Shown piece after piece: positions 18,176-27,219 of a stretch of DNA of 64,000 nt. A model generated the notes under the pieces. The model had not been told where the DNA came from. It was given only the letters and a program-made list of their open reading frames with translations, and did not search any database. The translations under genes were made by a program, and so were the position numbers. This DNA is from Paenibacillus sp. JJ-223 (lineage in GTDB: Bacteria > Bacillota > Bacilli > Paenibacillales > Paenibacillaceae), in NCBI RefSeq assembly GCF_927798175.1, contig NZ_CAKMMP010000006.1:310001-374000 (forward strand). Reading direction: 5' to 3'. Every line of letters begins with the position of its first letter. Within the stretch, counting starts at the first letter, position 1.

Positions 18176-19480
18176 ATGTACCGAATCGGCATCGTCGGGC
18201 CGCAGCCGTCGATTGAGCGGACAATGAATGCCTTGCAGGGGCAGGAGCTGGGAACAAGCTATGAGCTGTATCCCTACGAGCATGCGCGGGAAACTGCAGA
18301 CATTATCGAAAAATACCGTGGACATGTTCATGGGTGGGTATTCACGGGGCCCATTCCTTATCTGGCGGCCCAGGCCGTTCTGCGGGAACAGGAACACGCC
18401 ATTTATTGCCCGCCTACGGGCGCAAGTCTGTACAAAGCCATACTGCAGGCTATATACGCTTCGGAAGAAGCCATCCAGGACATTTCCATCGATATGACGG
18501 AAAATGAGGGCTGGGGGCTGATGGACAGCCTGCACGAGCTTGACTTTCCCGAGGAACGATTACGCAAATACGTCTTTTCGACCGATTACGATGTGGAGGA
18601 AATGATCGCATTCCATGTCGGGCATTTCGAGCGGGGAACCGTCAAAGCGGCGATTACCTGCTTGTATGCCGTCTATGAGGGTTTGCTTAAACGGGGGATC
18701 CCCGTGTTTAAAATCAACTCTACCAAGCTGGAAACGGTGCAGGCGGTACGCATGCTGGTGGAACGGATCCGCAGCTCTGCTTTCAAGGAAAGCCAAATCG
18801 GCGTGCTGATGGTTGAGGTGGATCGCCTGCATGAGGCGGGTGAACATGGAGCGGAGCGATACCAACTGCAATACATGGAATTGAAAATCCGCAGCCTGCT
18901 CCTGCACCATTGCGAGCAAATCGATGGTTCCCTGCATCAGGACGGAACGGGCAGATACCTGATGTACGGCTCCCGGGGCGGCATGGCCCGCAGCATGGAT
19001 TCGCTGCACTCCACCTTGCATCAGCTTGAACTGGATACGGATTTGCCTTGTTATGCAGGCATCGGCTTCGGCGAAACGGCCTTCGATGCGGAGCGTCATG
19101 CCCGCAAGGCGATTCAGTACGCAAAGGATGATGAAGCCGGACGGATCATCGTTTATGAAACGGACGGAACGATCGTGGAAGCGGCCGGCGAGGAACAGGA
19201 GCTGGCGTACGAAACGTTTTCCAACGACGCGGAACTGTTGGAGAAGCTGAACAAGGCCGGCGTCAGCATTCGCACCTTCCAGAAGATCAAAGTATATGTC
19301 CGAAGGATGGGCAAGGAAGAATTTACGGCCAGCGACTTGGCTTCCGGACTGTCCATGACCATTAGACACGTGCAGCGCATCATGGGCAGCCTGACCGCTT
19401 TTTCCTTGGCGGAAATTACCGGAAACGAACTGAACACCCGCCGTGGAAGGCCAAGCAATCGGTACCGGCTAACGTGTTAG
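18176..19480 (+). CDS. transcriptional regulator with degenerate GGDEF-like domain and C-terminal HTH
   Basis: A 434-residue cytoplasmic protein. Residues 1-170 form an N-terminal sensory region (MYRIGIVGPQPSIERTMN). Residues 195-330 resemble the fold of a nucleotide cyclase/GGDEF domain (GRYLMYGSRGGMARSMDSL, then PCYAGIGFGETAFDAERHA) but lack a GGDEF signature, so catalysis is unlikely. Residues 360-434 hold a helix-turn-helix (FTASDLASGLSMTIRHVQRI) and a winged end (RRGRPSNRYRL). It lies upstream of abgT and the amidohydrolase on the same strand and is the likely regulator of both. GAGGAGGGG precedes the ATG. Confidence 0.65.
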   Translation: MYRIGIVGPQPSIERTMNALQGQELGTSYELYPYEHARETADIIEKYRGHVHGWVFTGPIPYLAAQAVLREQEHAIYCPPTGASLYKAILQAIYASEEAIQDISIDMTENEGWGLMDSLHELDFPEERLRKYVFSTDYDVEEMIAFHVGHFERGTVKAAITCLYAVYEGLLKRGIPVFKINSTKLETVQAVRMLVERIRSSAFKESQIGVLMVEVDRLHEAGEHGAERYQLQYMELKIRSLLLHHCEQIDGSLHQDGTGRYLMYGSRGGMARSMDSLHSTLHQLELDTDLPCYAGIGFGETAFDAERHARKAIQYAKDDEAGRIIVYETDGTIVEAAGEEQELAYETFSNDAELLEKLNKAGVSIRTFQKIKVYVRRMGKEEFTASDLASGLSMTIRHVQRIMGSLTAFSLAEITGNELNTRRGRPSNRYRLTC

Positions 19481-19636
19481 ATATAAGGACATCCATATCA
19501 AGATGAATCCATACCAATGATCAAGAACCTAAGCGATGATGCCATCTAAGTTGTCATGTCCGCCAGTGGAGGACAGGAGCAAAGGAGGACGGCACATCGT
19601 TTTTTTTATTTTGTGTCAAAATACGTAACACAGGTA

Positions 19637-19688
19637 TTGAGTTTTTCTCGGCATTAATTATATAATGTCCTAAATTAATTGCGACATT
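19637..19688 (+). promoter_or_regulatory. abgT promoter with overlapping inverted repeat
   Basis: TTGAGT (19637-19642), 18 bases, and TATAAT (19661-19666). An inverted repeat, AATGTC (19664-19669) and GACATT (19683-19688), starts inside the -10 and covers the transcription start, as an operator would. The rest of the 313-base gap shows no reading frame. Confidence 0.6.
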
Positions 19689-19793
19689 TTCGTTAAATGT
19701 GCGTTATTGTTCTGCAAAAGGGGACAAGGATCGTTCCTGCGGACAGGTTCAGTCATCCGGGTGCAGTTCCATCTCAGTCAGGGGGTAAAATGC

Positions 19794-21308
19794 ATGGTCA
19801 AAGCGGAAAGACATGAGAACACAGGGCTTTTTGGTTGGGTCGAGAGAGTCGGGAACAAACTTCCCAATCCGTTTATCTTGTTTATTTATCTGATCGCCGC
19901 ACTTATGGTTGCCACACTGATTTTATCGTTTTTTAATGCAACGGCCCACAATCCGATCGACGGAGAGAAGGTGCAGGTCAAAAATCTGCTCAGCGCGGAA
20001 GGGATTCAGTGGCTGCTGCCGAATGTGGTTAAAAACTTTGCCGATTTCAAACCTCTGGCTTCGATTCTGTCCCTTGTACTGGGGATCGGTCTTGCCGAGA
20101 AAGTAGGGCTTCTGGAAGCGGTCATGCGCAAAATGGCTGTTCGCGTGCCTGCACGTTATGCAAGCTACCTCGTCATTTTCATCGCGTTCTTCAGCCACGT
20201 GTCGTCGGATGCGGCGCTGGTAATCATGCCCCCGCTGGGAGCGCTCATCTTTTTGGCCGTAGGCAGGCACCCCGTAGCGGGATTGATCGCCGCGATTGCG
20301 GGAGTCGGGGCCGGATTCACCGCGAATATGCTGATCGTGACCACGGACGTGCTTTTGTCAGGTATCAGCACCGAAATAGCCGCTTCCGTCGACCCGAACG
20401 TTGGCGTAACGGTGTTGGACAACTGGTATTTCATGTCCGTTTCGGTCATTGTGCTTACGCTGGTCGCCGGATTCATGACGGATAAGTTCCTGGAGCCAAG
20501 ACTGGGAAAATATGAAGGGGAGCGAATCTATAAGCTCGAAGCGCCTACGCCGGAAGAAAATCGCGCTTTGCGCGCCGCAGGGATTGCGGCACTGATCTTT
20601 ATCGCCGTCGTGGCATTGTTGGTCGTTCCGTCCAATGGCATTCTGCGCAATCCGGAGACGGGCGGCGTGATGGGGTCGCCGTTCCTTTCAGGGATTGTTC
20701 CTGTCATTTTGCTTTTCTTCTTTACCGTAGCGCTGACTTACGGCATTAAATTAAAAGTGATCCAAAACCAGAATGATCTGCCGAAACTGCTGGTCGAACC
20801 GATCAAAACGATGGCCGGGTTCATCGTCATGGTATTCCCGCTCGCCCAATTCGTCGCCATGTTCAACTGGAGCAACATGGGCAAGTTTCTGGCATTGACG
20901 ATTACCGATCTGCTGGAGAAGCTCGGCGTTAACGGGATTCCGGTCGTTATCGGACTCATCTTCCTGTCCGCGCTGCTGACCATGTTCATTGCGAGCGGAT
21001 CGGCGATCTGGTCGATTCTGGCACCGGTGTTCATTCCGATGATGATGCTGCTCGGCTTCCATCCGGCATTCACGCAAGTCATTTTCCGCGTATCCGATTC
21101 GGTCATCATTCCGCTCGCGCCCGTATCGCCTTTCGTGCCGCTCTTCGTCGGTTTCCTGCAGGAGTATCGCAAGGACGCGAAGATGGGGACGTATTATTCC
21201 TTGATTTTGCCGTATTCGATCGTATTCTTCGCAGCTTGGGTCATCATGGTCGTTCTATGGTACGTATTCAACCTGCCGCTGGGTCCGGGAGTATATCCGA
21301 GACTGTAA
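19794..21308 (+). CDS. abgT: AbgT family transporter
   Basis: A 504-residue integral membrane protein of the AbgT family, with about 11-13 hydrophobic segments. GWVERVGNKLPNPFILFIYL at residues 11-30 is the characteristic N-terminus. Other family stretches are FFSHVSSDAALVIMPPLGAL, GVGAGFTANMLI and ASGSAIWSILAPVFIPMM. Members import p-aminobenzoyl-glutamate or export sulfonamides. The ATG at 19794 has GGGGG nine bases upstream; a longer reading frame upstream has no ribosome binding site. The amidohydrolase 37 bases downstream could cleave the imported conjugate, so a scavenging operon for p-aminobenzoyl-glutamate or a similar N-acyl amino acid is likely. Confidence 0.9.
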   Translation: MVKAERHENTGLFGWVERVGNKLPNPFILFIYLIAALMVATLILSFFNATAHNPIDGEKVQVKNLLSAEGIQWLLPNVVKNFADFKPLASILSLVLGIGLAEKVGLLEAVMRKMAVRVPARYASYLVIFIAFFSHVSSDAALVIMPPLGALIFLAVGRHPVAGLIAAIAGVGAGFTANMLIVTTDVLLSGISTEIAASVDPNVGVTVLDNWYFMSVSVIVLTLVAGFMTDKFLEPRLGKYEGERIYKLEAPTPEENRALRAAGIAALIFIAVVALLVVPSNGILRNPETGGVMGSPFLSGIVPVILLFFFTVALTYGIKLKVIQNQNDLPKLLVEPIKTMAGFIVMVFPLAQFVAMFNWSNMGKFLALTITDLLEKLGVNGIPVVIGLIFLSALLTMFIASGSAIWSILAPVFIPMMMLLGFHPAFTQVIFRVSDSVIIPLAPVSPFVPLFVGFLQEYRKDAKMGTYYSLILPYSIVFFAAWVIMVVLWYVFNLPLGPGVYPRL

Positions 21309-21345
21309 CCAGTCAGGAGATCAAACAAGAAAGGGGTAAAACCAA

Positions 21346-22623
21346 ATGATGGACATTATTACGCTTCGCCGGGATTTGCACCAACATCCCGAACTGGGCT
21401 TCACCGAATTTCGCACGGCCACCAAAGTGGTGCAGCTATTGACGGAATGGGGGTATCAGGTCATCTATGGCAAAGATGCGATTGACGATGTATCGAGACG
21501 GGGCCTTCCCAAACCGGAGGTGCTTGAAGACGCGTACCAGCGTGCTCTAAGTGAAGGAGCGGAGCCGTCGATCGTTCAGCATATGCGCGGCGGCTTCACC
21601 GCGGTCGTGGCGGAACTGGAGGGTGTACACGCAGGACCGACCACCGCGTTCCGCTTTGACATGGACGCCCTGCCGATCCGCGAAAGCGCCTCGGAACAGC
21701 ATGTTCCGCAAGCGGGGGGGTTCCGCTCGCGGCATGAAGGCCTGATGCATGCCTGCGCGCATGACGGCCATACGGCGATCGGCCTTGCCTTGGCCGAACG
21801 GCTGCGCGACAGGCAGTTCGCAGGCAAAGTCCGCTTGTTGTTCCAACCTGCCGAGGAAGGGGTGCGCGGCGCTTACGCCATGGTCGAAAAAGGCATGCTG
21901 GAACAGGTGGACCGCCTGTTCTGCATGCACCTCGGCACCGATGTGCCGTCCGGCGAATTCCGCGGCGCGTCCGGCGGCTTCCTGGCAACGACCAAGCTGG
22001 AGGCGCGATTCACCGGCGTGTCTTCCCATGCGGGAGCTTCCCCGGAAGAGGGCCGAAATGCGCTGCTTGGCGCAGCGACGGCCTTGCTGAACATTCATGC
22101 GCTGCCGCGTTTCAGCTCGGCGGATACCCGCATCAATGTCGGCATTTTGGAGGGCGGAACGGGAGCGAACATCATTCCCGAACAGGCGCGCATGGTCATC
22201 GAGACCCGCTCGACGAGCGATGAGACGAATCGCGAGCTGGAACGGCGCGTGCGCAACATCATCGAGAGCAGCGCGACCATGCATGAGCTGGAAGCAACGG
22301 TGGAGGTGATCGGCGGCGCCATTCCGATTCATTGCGATCTGGAGCTGGCCGAGCTGGCGGCGAAGGAAGCGGAGAGCATCGAAGGATTCCGCCGTGCCGT
22401 CGTCCTTGAAGACAGCGCTGCCCTGGGCAGCGAAGATGCAAGTTACATGATCCGACGTGTGCAGGAGCAAGGCGGCAAGGGAACGTATATGATCGTTGGC
22501 AGCGACCTGCCGGCACCGCATCATCATCCTTCTTTCGATATCGACGAGCGTGTTCTCATGCCGGCGGTCGAGCTGCTGGAGCGATTGGCGAGGTCTGCCG
22601 AAAGCGGAAACGGAAATCAGTAA
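21346..22623 (+). CDS. M20 family amidohydrolase (AbgA/AbgB-like)
   Basis: A 425-residue zinc peptidase-like hydrolase. LRRDLHQHPELGFTEF opens the M20D family. The metal-binding region is FRFDMDALPI and MHACAHDGHTAIGLALAERL, with the catalytic Glu in FQPAEEGVRGA and a late ligand His in APHHHPSFDIDE. The dimerisation domain covers about 195-310. The family removes acyl or p-aminobenzoyl groups from amino acids. Coupling to abgT suggests p-aminobenzoyl-glutamate hydrolysis, usually done in E. coli by two paralogous subunits; only one is present here. AAAGGGG lies nine bases before the ATG. A hairpin follows. Confidence 0.88.
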   Translation: MMDIITLRRDLHQHPELGFTEFRTATKVVQLLTEWGYQVIYGKDAIDDVSRRGLPKPEVLEDAYQRALSEGAEPSIVQHMRGGFTAVVAELEGVHAGPTTAFRFDMDALPIRESASEQHVPQAGGFRSRHEGLMHACAHDGHTAIGLALAERLRDRQFAGKVRLLFQPAEEGVRGAYAMVEKGMLEQVDRLFCMHLGTDVPSGEFRGASGGFLATTKLEARFTGVSSHAGASPEEGRNALLGAATALLNIHALPRFSSADTRINVGILEGGTGANIIPEQARMVIETRSTSDETNRELERRVRNIIESSATMHELEATVEVIGGAIPIHCDLELAELAAKEAESIEGFRRAVVLEDSAALGSEDASYMIRRVQEQGGKGTYMIVGSDLPAPHHHPSFDIDERVLMPAVELLERLARSAESGNGNQ

Positions 22624-22626
22624 TGT

Positions 22627-22689
22627 ACAGGCCGTCTATGCCGGAGAATATTCTCCGGACAGGGCGGCTTCCTGCTGGCCATTTTTTTG
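22627..22689 (+). terminator. terminator of the abgT operon
   Basis: The palindrome CCGGAGAATATTCTCCGG (22641-22658) sits inside a larger imperfect stem of GCCGTC and GGCGGC. A run of seven T follows at 22682. Confidence 0.65.
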
Positions 22690-22710
22690 GGCGAAATATG
22701 AAATATGGTA

Positions 22711-22739
22711 TTGATATCGCTTACATTGTGTGCTAACAT
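22711..22739 (+). promoter_or_regulatory. promoter of the esterase leader
   Basis: TTGATA (22711-22716), 17 bases, TAACAT (22734-22739). The first RAT-like element starts 14 bases after the -10. Confidence 0.6.
22712..22725 (-). promoter_or_regulatory. cre box overlapping the esterase promoter
   Basis: On the minus strand TGTAAGCGATATCA matches the catabolite-responsive element TGWAANCGNTNWCA at every position. It covers the -35, so CcpA binding would repress. Confidence 0.75.
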
Positions 22740-22752
22740 CACGATAACAACA

Positions 22753-22783
22753 GGATTGTAACCGCTTATATTCGGGCAATACC
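22753..22783 (+). promoter_or_regulatory. RAT-like element 5a
   Basis: A 31-base element starts GGATTGTAACCGC and ends CGGGCAATACC, very like orphan RAT site 2 but with CAATACC in place of CAAAACC. No clear terminator overlaps it. Confidence 0.5.
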
Positions 22784-22873
22784 TGTAGGTTACCGGCTTC
22801 CAATGATGAAGCATAACAGCTTCCAATGGGGATCGGGACACCGTATTCGAAACTTCATTCACCTCATACCCAA

Positions 22874-22900
22874 GGGTTGTAACTGATTGCAGGCAAAACC
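22874..22900 (+). promoter_or_regulatory. RAT site 5b before the esterase gene
   Basis: A compact 27-base element, GGGTTGTAACTG to CAGGCAAAACC, whose 3' end is the 5' arm of a strong terminator. Confidence 0.8.
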
Positions 22901-22965
22901 TGGATTGAGGGCAGATCACGGCGCAAGATGCGACGATTTGCCTTTGATTCGGGTTTTTTTAGTAT
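22896..22965 (+). terminator. RAT-controlled terminator in the esterase leader
   Basis: AAACCTGGATTGAGGGCAGA (from 22897) pairs without a gap, using G-U pairs, with TTTGCCTTTGATTCGGGTTT about 60 bases on, followed by a run of T. The 22-bp stem directly overlaps RAT site 5b. Confidence 0.8.
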
Positions 22966-23159
22966 CGTTTGCCTGGAGGTGAAATCAAAGCACCCATCGC
23001 AGCCGAAATTCGCAGGAAAGGAGAAGGGGCATCAGGCTTACAAGGGCAGATAGAGAGATCACAGACGAACCTTGGAATGCTTCATAGGGACAGCCGTTTT
23101 TGACTTAAGCAATGGTGACAGCACATCACACATGATCCGACAGCGAGGAGATTTTGCAC

Positions 23160-25409
23160 ATGAGAAAAATGAAAAAAATGAAACGCACGATGGCCATCGC
23201 CAGCATTTTGGGATTATGCGTATCCGGTTTGCCTGCCTATGCGGCCGAAACTTCCGGAGCGGCTTCCGCTTCGTCCGCGGCCATCGACAAACTGATCCAA
23301 TCCCAGCTGATCCGTGGCAACGGACAGGGGGTTACCGCAGCGTATTTGAATAAAAAAGCAACCCGCATTCAGGCCGCGGTCATGTACTTGCGTTTATCCG
23401 GATTGGAGAAGGAGGCGCTCTCGTATCAAGGCACGGATACATACGAAGATGCGCAGCTTGCGGGCAAAGTGTTGCAGCCGGTCGTCGGATATCTCAAACT
23501 TCATCCCTATTTGCAGCAAGGAGCAACGGACAACCGATTTGAGCCGTCTGCGCCGATTACGGCAGAAGGGTATGCGTTCATGCTGCTGAAAGCGCTTGGA
23601 TACGAAGAAGGCACGGATTACGAAACAGGCGGTGCGGCCGCGTTTGCTGTCGGCAAAGGTATTGCGGCGCTGGGGCAAGCCGGCGAGTTGACCAACCGCC
23701 AGTTGGCGGAGGCCACCGCGCAGGCGCTGCAGGCCCAGCTCAAAAATGGCAGCGGCACCTTGGAACAAAGCTGGAAAAACAGCGCCGAACCCAAGGCGTT
23801 TACGCCGCAAACGCTGCAGCAGACCAAGTATGGCCCGATCGACGGCGTGGCATACGAGCAATACGGCACCCTCGGCTGGTTGGGCGTTCCTTACGCAGCA
23901 CCGCCGGTAGGCGAATTGCGCTGGAAAGCACCGGTTGATCCGGAGGCATGGACGGAAACGAGATCGGCGAAGGAGTTTGCGGAGAAAAGCCTGCAGCTGT
24001 CCGGTACCAAGACGGTGGGCAGCGAGGATTCGCTGTATCTGAACATCTGGCGTCCGAATACAACGAGCTCCAAGCTTCCGGTCATGGTATTCGTGCATGG
24101 GGGCGGCAATATGACCGGGTCCACCAAGGAGTTCCAGGGCGAGCAATTGGCCCGCAAAACGAACAGCATCATCATTTCGGTGGAGTACCGCCTCGGTGCG
24201 CTCGGATTTTTCAAAAACGCTGCGCTGGAGACCGGTGACGCCCTCGACGATTCGGGCAACTTCGGTCTGCTGGATACCCTTCAAGCCTTGAAATGGGTCC
24301 AGGAAAATATTAAAAACTTCGGCGGCGACGCGGATAACGTTACGCTCGCCGGACAGTCGGCAGGCGCGCGCGACGTGCTCGCGGCCATGATTTCGCCGCT
24401 GGGCGAGGGGCTGTTCCAGAAGGTCGCGGCATTCAGCGGCGGTTTGACGACGGCAGCGCCGGAAGAAGGGGAGAAGAAGTCCGGCGACGTGCTGGAGAAG
24501 CTGCTCGTGGATGAAGGCAAGGCGGCGACTGCCGAAGAGGCGAAAGCGTGGATCGCCAAGCAGTCCAAGGAAGAACTGGCTGCTTATCTGCGCGGCTTGC
24601 CTGCGGATAAGCTGGTGAGCGCATTCGGCGGCACGGCCATCCGCATGGAGCCGTTCCCGCATCTGTTCCGTGACGGGACGGTGATTCCGAAGCAGGGCTT
24701 CGACGCGATCGGCAGCGGGGATTATGCCAAAGTGCCCGTCCTGCTGGGCAGCCTGGAAACCGAGTTTTCCGGCTTTGCCTTCGGCGATCCGAACTTCTCC
24801 CCGGCGATCAATGACGGCACGTTGTTTACGGACAAAACGAAAGCCGAGCAGTATGCCGCAGCGCTCAAATACGGCAGCGAAGCCTATGCGGGCTTCAACG
24901 CGGAGCGCGTAGCCGAACGGTTGACCAAGGTTTCCGGGCAACCGTCCGTATACGCATACCGCTTTGCATGGGGCACGCAGCCTGGCGTCATTTCCGACAA
25001 GCTCCGAACGCTGCTCGGCGCGCCGCACGGAGCGGACATGGACTTCTACACCGGCCGCGCAGACGGCATTGCGTCCTACTTCCCGGAAGGTTACTTCACG
25101 GACGCCAACAAGCCGGGCCGCGAAGCGTTGTCCGATGCGATGGCGGCGTACCTGAAACAATTCCTGTACACGGGTCATCCAGGCAATGGCGGCAGCAATG
25201 AGCTCGCGGCATGGACGCCGTGGGCGAAGGATGCGACGGCACCAATCATGCGTTTTGATGCAAACAACGAAGAGACCGAAATCGGCATGTCCTCCCAATA
25301 CAATCTGGACAAAGCAGCCGTCCGTGCCAAAATGAAAAAGGAATTGTCAGAGGAAACGTTCAAGCTGCTCGACGAAAAAGTGTTCAACGGTCGTTTCTTC
25401 TGGGAATGA
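23160..25409 (+). CDS. secreted type-B carboxylesterase with N-terminal SLH-like region
   Basis: A 749-residue exported protein. A signal peptide covers 1-28 (cleavage near AYAAE). Residues 40-200 resemble S-layer homology modules (AAIDKLIQSQLIRGNGQG, then RIQAAVMYLRLSGL, then PITAEGYAFMLLKALGY), which often bind cell-wall polymers. Residues 225-745 form a type-B carboxylesterase: oxyanion HGGGNMTG at 313-320, nucleophile Ser400 in AGQSAGAR, acid Glu533 or Glu535 in SLETEFSG, and His623 in APHGADMD. The ATG has GAGGAG nine bases upstream. Its leader carries promoter, perfect cre, RAT and terminator, so expression should depend on a beta-glucoside-type antiterminator. Removing acyl groups from plant polysaccharides is a plausible but unproven role. 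Confidence 0.88.
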   Translation: MRKMKKMKRTMAIASILGLCVSGLPAYAAETSGAASASSAAIDKLIQSQLIRGNGQGVTAAYLNKKATRIQAAVMYLRLSGLEKEALSYQGTDTYEDAQLAGKVLQPVVGYLKLHPYLQQGATDNRFEPSAPITAEGYAFMLLKALGYEEGTDYETGGAAAFAVGKGIAALGQAGELTNRQLAEATAQALQAQLKNGSGTLEQSWKNSAEPKAFTPQTLQQTKYGPIDGVAYEQYGTLGWLGVPYAAPPVGELRWKAPVDPEAWTETRSAKEFAEKSLQLSGTKTVGSEDSLYLNIWRPNTTSSKLPVMVFVHGGGNMTGSTKEFQGEQLARKTNSIIISVEYRLGALGFFKNAALETGDALDDSGNFGLLDTLQALKWVQENIKNFGGDADNVTLAGQSAGARDVLAAMISPLGEGLFQKVAAFSGGLTTAAPEEGEKKSGDVLEKLLVDEGKAATAEEAKAWIAKQSKEELAAYLRGLPADKLVSAFGGTAIRMEPFPHLFRDGTVIPKQGFDAIGSGDYAKVPVLLGSLETEFSGFAFGDPNFSPAINDGTLFTDKTKAEQYAAALKYGSEAYAGFNAERVAERLTKVSGQPSVYAYRFAWGTQPGVISDKLRTLLGAPHGADMDFYTGRADGIASYFPEGYFTDANKPGREALSDAMAAYLKQFLYTGHPGNGGSNELAAWTPWAKDATAPIMRFDANNEETEIGMSSQYNLDKAAVRAKMKKELSEETFKLLDEKVFNGRFFWE

Positions 25410-25505
25410 ACGCAGGGGGCATTACATTTACGAACGAAAGAGTCTGATCAACAAGGACATTTCGAAATAGCTAGGGAGCTGCCCCTGAGCAGCTTCCTCA
25501 CAAAG

Positions 25506-25562
25506 AAGAAGGAGCGAATCTCCCTTTGACAATGATGTCACGGGAATTCGCTCCTTCTTTGG
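25506..25562. terminator. bidirectional terminator between convergent genes
   Basis: AAGAAGGAGCGAAT (25506-25519) and ATTCGCTCCTTCTT (25546-25559) form a perfect 14-bp stem, with T-rich or A-rich flanks serving both strands. Confidence 0.8.
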
Positions 25563-25620
25563 TTACTCATGTGTTGTTATGTCGATGAGATAACAGACTA
25601 TGGCCAATCCAGCCGTTTAT

Positions 25621-27207
25621 TTACTTTTTCTCGTAAAAGCTGATCGTTCCCGTGCTTTCGTCCGCGCTGACGAACAGACTGCGGCCATTCACGCGATGAA
25701 TGCCTTCAGGGGATTCGCCCGCCGCCCGGATCAGTCCGAGATAATCCGGGTTCGCAGGGTCTGCCAGATCGAAGAAAAGGATTGCATCGGCACGTTCGGA
25801 AGCAACGGCGGCATAGGTACGGCCGTCCACCGTGGATACGGTCAGGTTTTCCACCTCGCTGCCTTTGTTCGGACTGCGATCATCCGGGTACAGGCCTGCT
25901 TTGGCCGTGGCTTCATCGATCAGGTTTTGGCTGTCATAGACGCGTTTTCCTTGCAGATCCCATACGCTGATGCCGCGTCCGCCCGCCTTCACGCCGTCAT
26001 CGAATTCGTTTTTGCCCAGATCTCCTTCATTGGCGGTAAGGATATACATTCCGTCTGGCGTAAACGCGACGCCGTCCGGTTCATACCGTGCAGTGAGGCT
26101 GTCCGTAAATTGTACGATGCCGTCATCCTTCAGGTCTGCCGCGTGAGACGTCGTGCCGAGAGCAAAAATGGTGCTCAGCGTTTTGGTTTGCAGATCAACG
26201 ATGGCCACGGCATTGTTTTCTTGCAGGGTGATGGCCGCGGTTTTGCTGTCAGGGCTAATCGCAACGTATTCGGGCTGCGGATCATGCGGATAGGCTGCGC
26301 CTTTCACATCTTCCAGGGATACGGGCACATTCGTGACTTTGCCTTCCAGCGGATTGCCCCCAGCAAACGAAACGATCATGATGCTGCCAGGCCGTTTGGC
26401 GTTGGCGTAATCGATTTCGTCTGTGGCTTTGTTGATCTCCTCGTCTTCGATGGCGATGACGGCATGTTGTCCGTCCGGCGAAAGCGCGATGGAATCCGGA
26501 CCGATGCCGAGCTCGTACGTTTTGACGGTACGATAGCTGTCAAGGTCAACAACGGCCAAAATGCCTTTGTTCGCTTCGGTGTCCGTATCGCCGGTTCGAA
26601 CGACCGCCAGTCCGTATTTGCCGTCTTTGGATACCGTAACGCTCGTCACTTCGGCCTTTGGCGAGAGGTCATGGAAACTCACGGTTTGCAGTACGCTCAC
26701 TTGACCCAGATCCGAGATGTCCAATACGGAGATGCTGCCTTCATCCGCTTCGGTTACCAGCAAACGCTGTCCATCAGGGGTGGAAGCTGCGATTTCGGCT
26801 TTGCCGCTCGGCATTTGAAACGATGCTGCGAGTTCGAAGCCGGTGTTGTTTTGGGCCGCGATCACCTGCTTCTGGATCTGCTTCAATGTATTTGGAGAAA
26901 CGTAAGTGGTTCCGTTTTGAAGATACGCCTTGCTGTCCAGAGCCAATGTTGAACCATTGATGGTGATGGCGTCCGAGCCGACCGGGAGCTGTGCGCGGAC
27001 GCCGTCCATCTGGATCTCGACGCTGCGGCTGCTGCTGTCCCAGGTAACGGCACCCTGCATGTTCTGAATGGCCGTACGCAAAATGACATGATCGCTAGTG
27101 GCTTCAGACGTGCCGGATGCATGAGTGTGTGGTGCATAAGCTGCCGTGCCCGCAGCCAGAATGGCGGACATGGACATCATGGCCAGCCAAGGCGTCTTCT
27201 TTTTCAA
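25621..27207 (-). CDS. secreted beta-propeller protein with copper-amine-oxidase-like stalk domain
   Basis: A 528-residue exported protein. A signal peptide covers 1-31 (THASG). Residues 40-115 form a copper-amine-oxidase N-terminal-like stalk domain (VEIQMDGVRAQLPVGSDAIT, then KAYLQNGTTYVSPNTLK). Residues 130-525 are repeating propeller blades with the recurring signature DGQRLLVTEADEGSISVLDI, SKDGKYGLAVVRTGD, SPDGQHAVIAIEDEE and TPDGMYILTANEGDLG, as in choice-of-anchor I proteins. No catalytic residues are evident. AGGGGA precedes the start. The promoter region contains nested inverted repeats. It converges on the esterase. Function is unknown; possibly extracellular binding or a phosphatase-related role. 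Confidence 0.8.
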   Translation of the reverse strand: MKKKTPWLAMMSMSAILAAGTAAYAPHTHASGTSEATSDHVILRTAIQNMQGAVTWDSSSRSVEIQMDGVRAQLPVGSDAITINGSTLALDSKAYLQNGTTYVSPNTLKQIQKQVIAAQNNTGFELAASFQMPSGKAEIAASTPDGQRLLVTEADEGSISVLDISDLGQVSVLQTVSFHDLSPKAEVTSVTVSKDGKYGLAVVRTGDTDTEANKGILAVVDLDSYRTVKTYELGIGPDSIALSPDGQHAVIAIEDEEINKATDEIDYANAKRPGSIMIVSFAGGNPLEGKVTNVPVSLEDVKGAAYPHDPQPEYVAISPDSKTAAITLQENNAVAIVDLQTKTLSTIFALGTTSHAADLKDDGIVQFTDSLTARYEPDGVAFTPDGMYILTANEGDLGKNEFDDGVKAGGRGISVWDLQGKRVYDSQNLIDEATAKAGLYPDDRSPNKGSEVENLTVSTVDGRTYAAVASERADAILFFDLADPANPDYLGLIRAAGESPEGIHRVNGRSLFVSADESTGTISFYEKK

Positions 27208-27219
27208 ATGGACCGATCC

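Noticed and set aside
23394-25298. 634-codon minus-strand frame
   Set aside because: Antisense to the carboxylesterase; Arg/His-rich with no domain pattern, as expected from a GC-skewed shadow.
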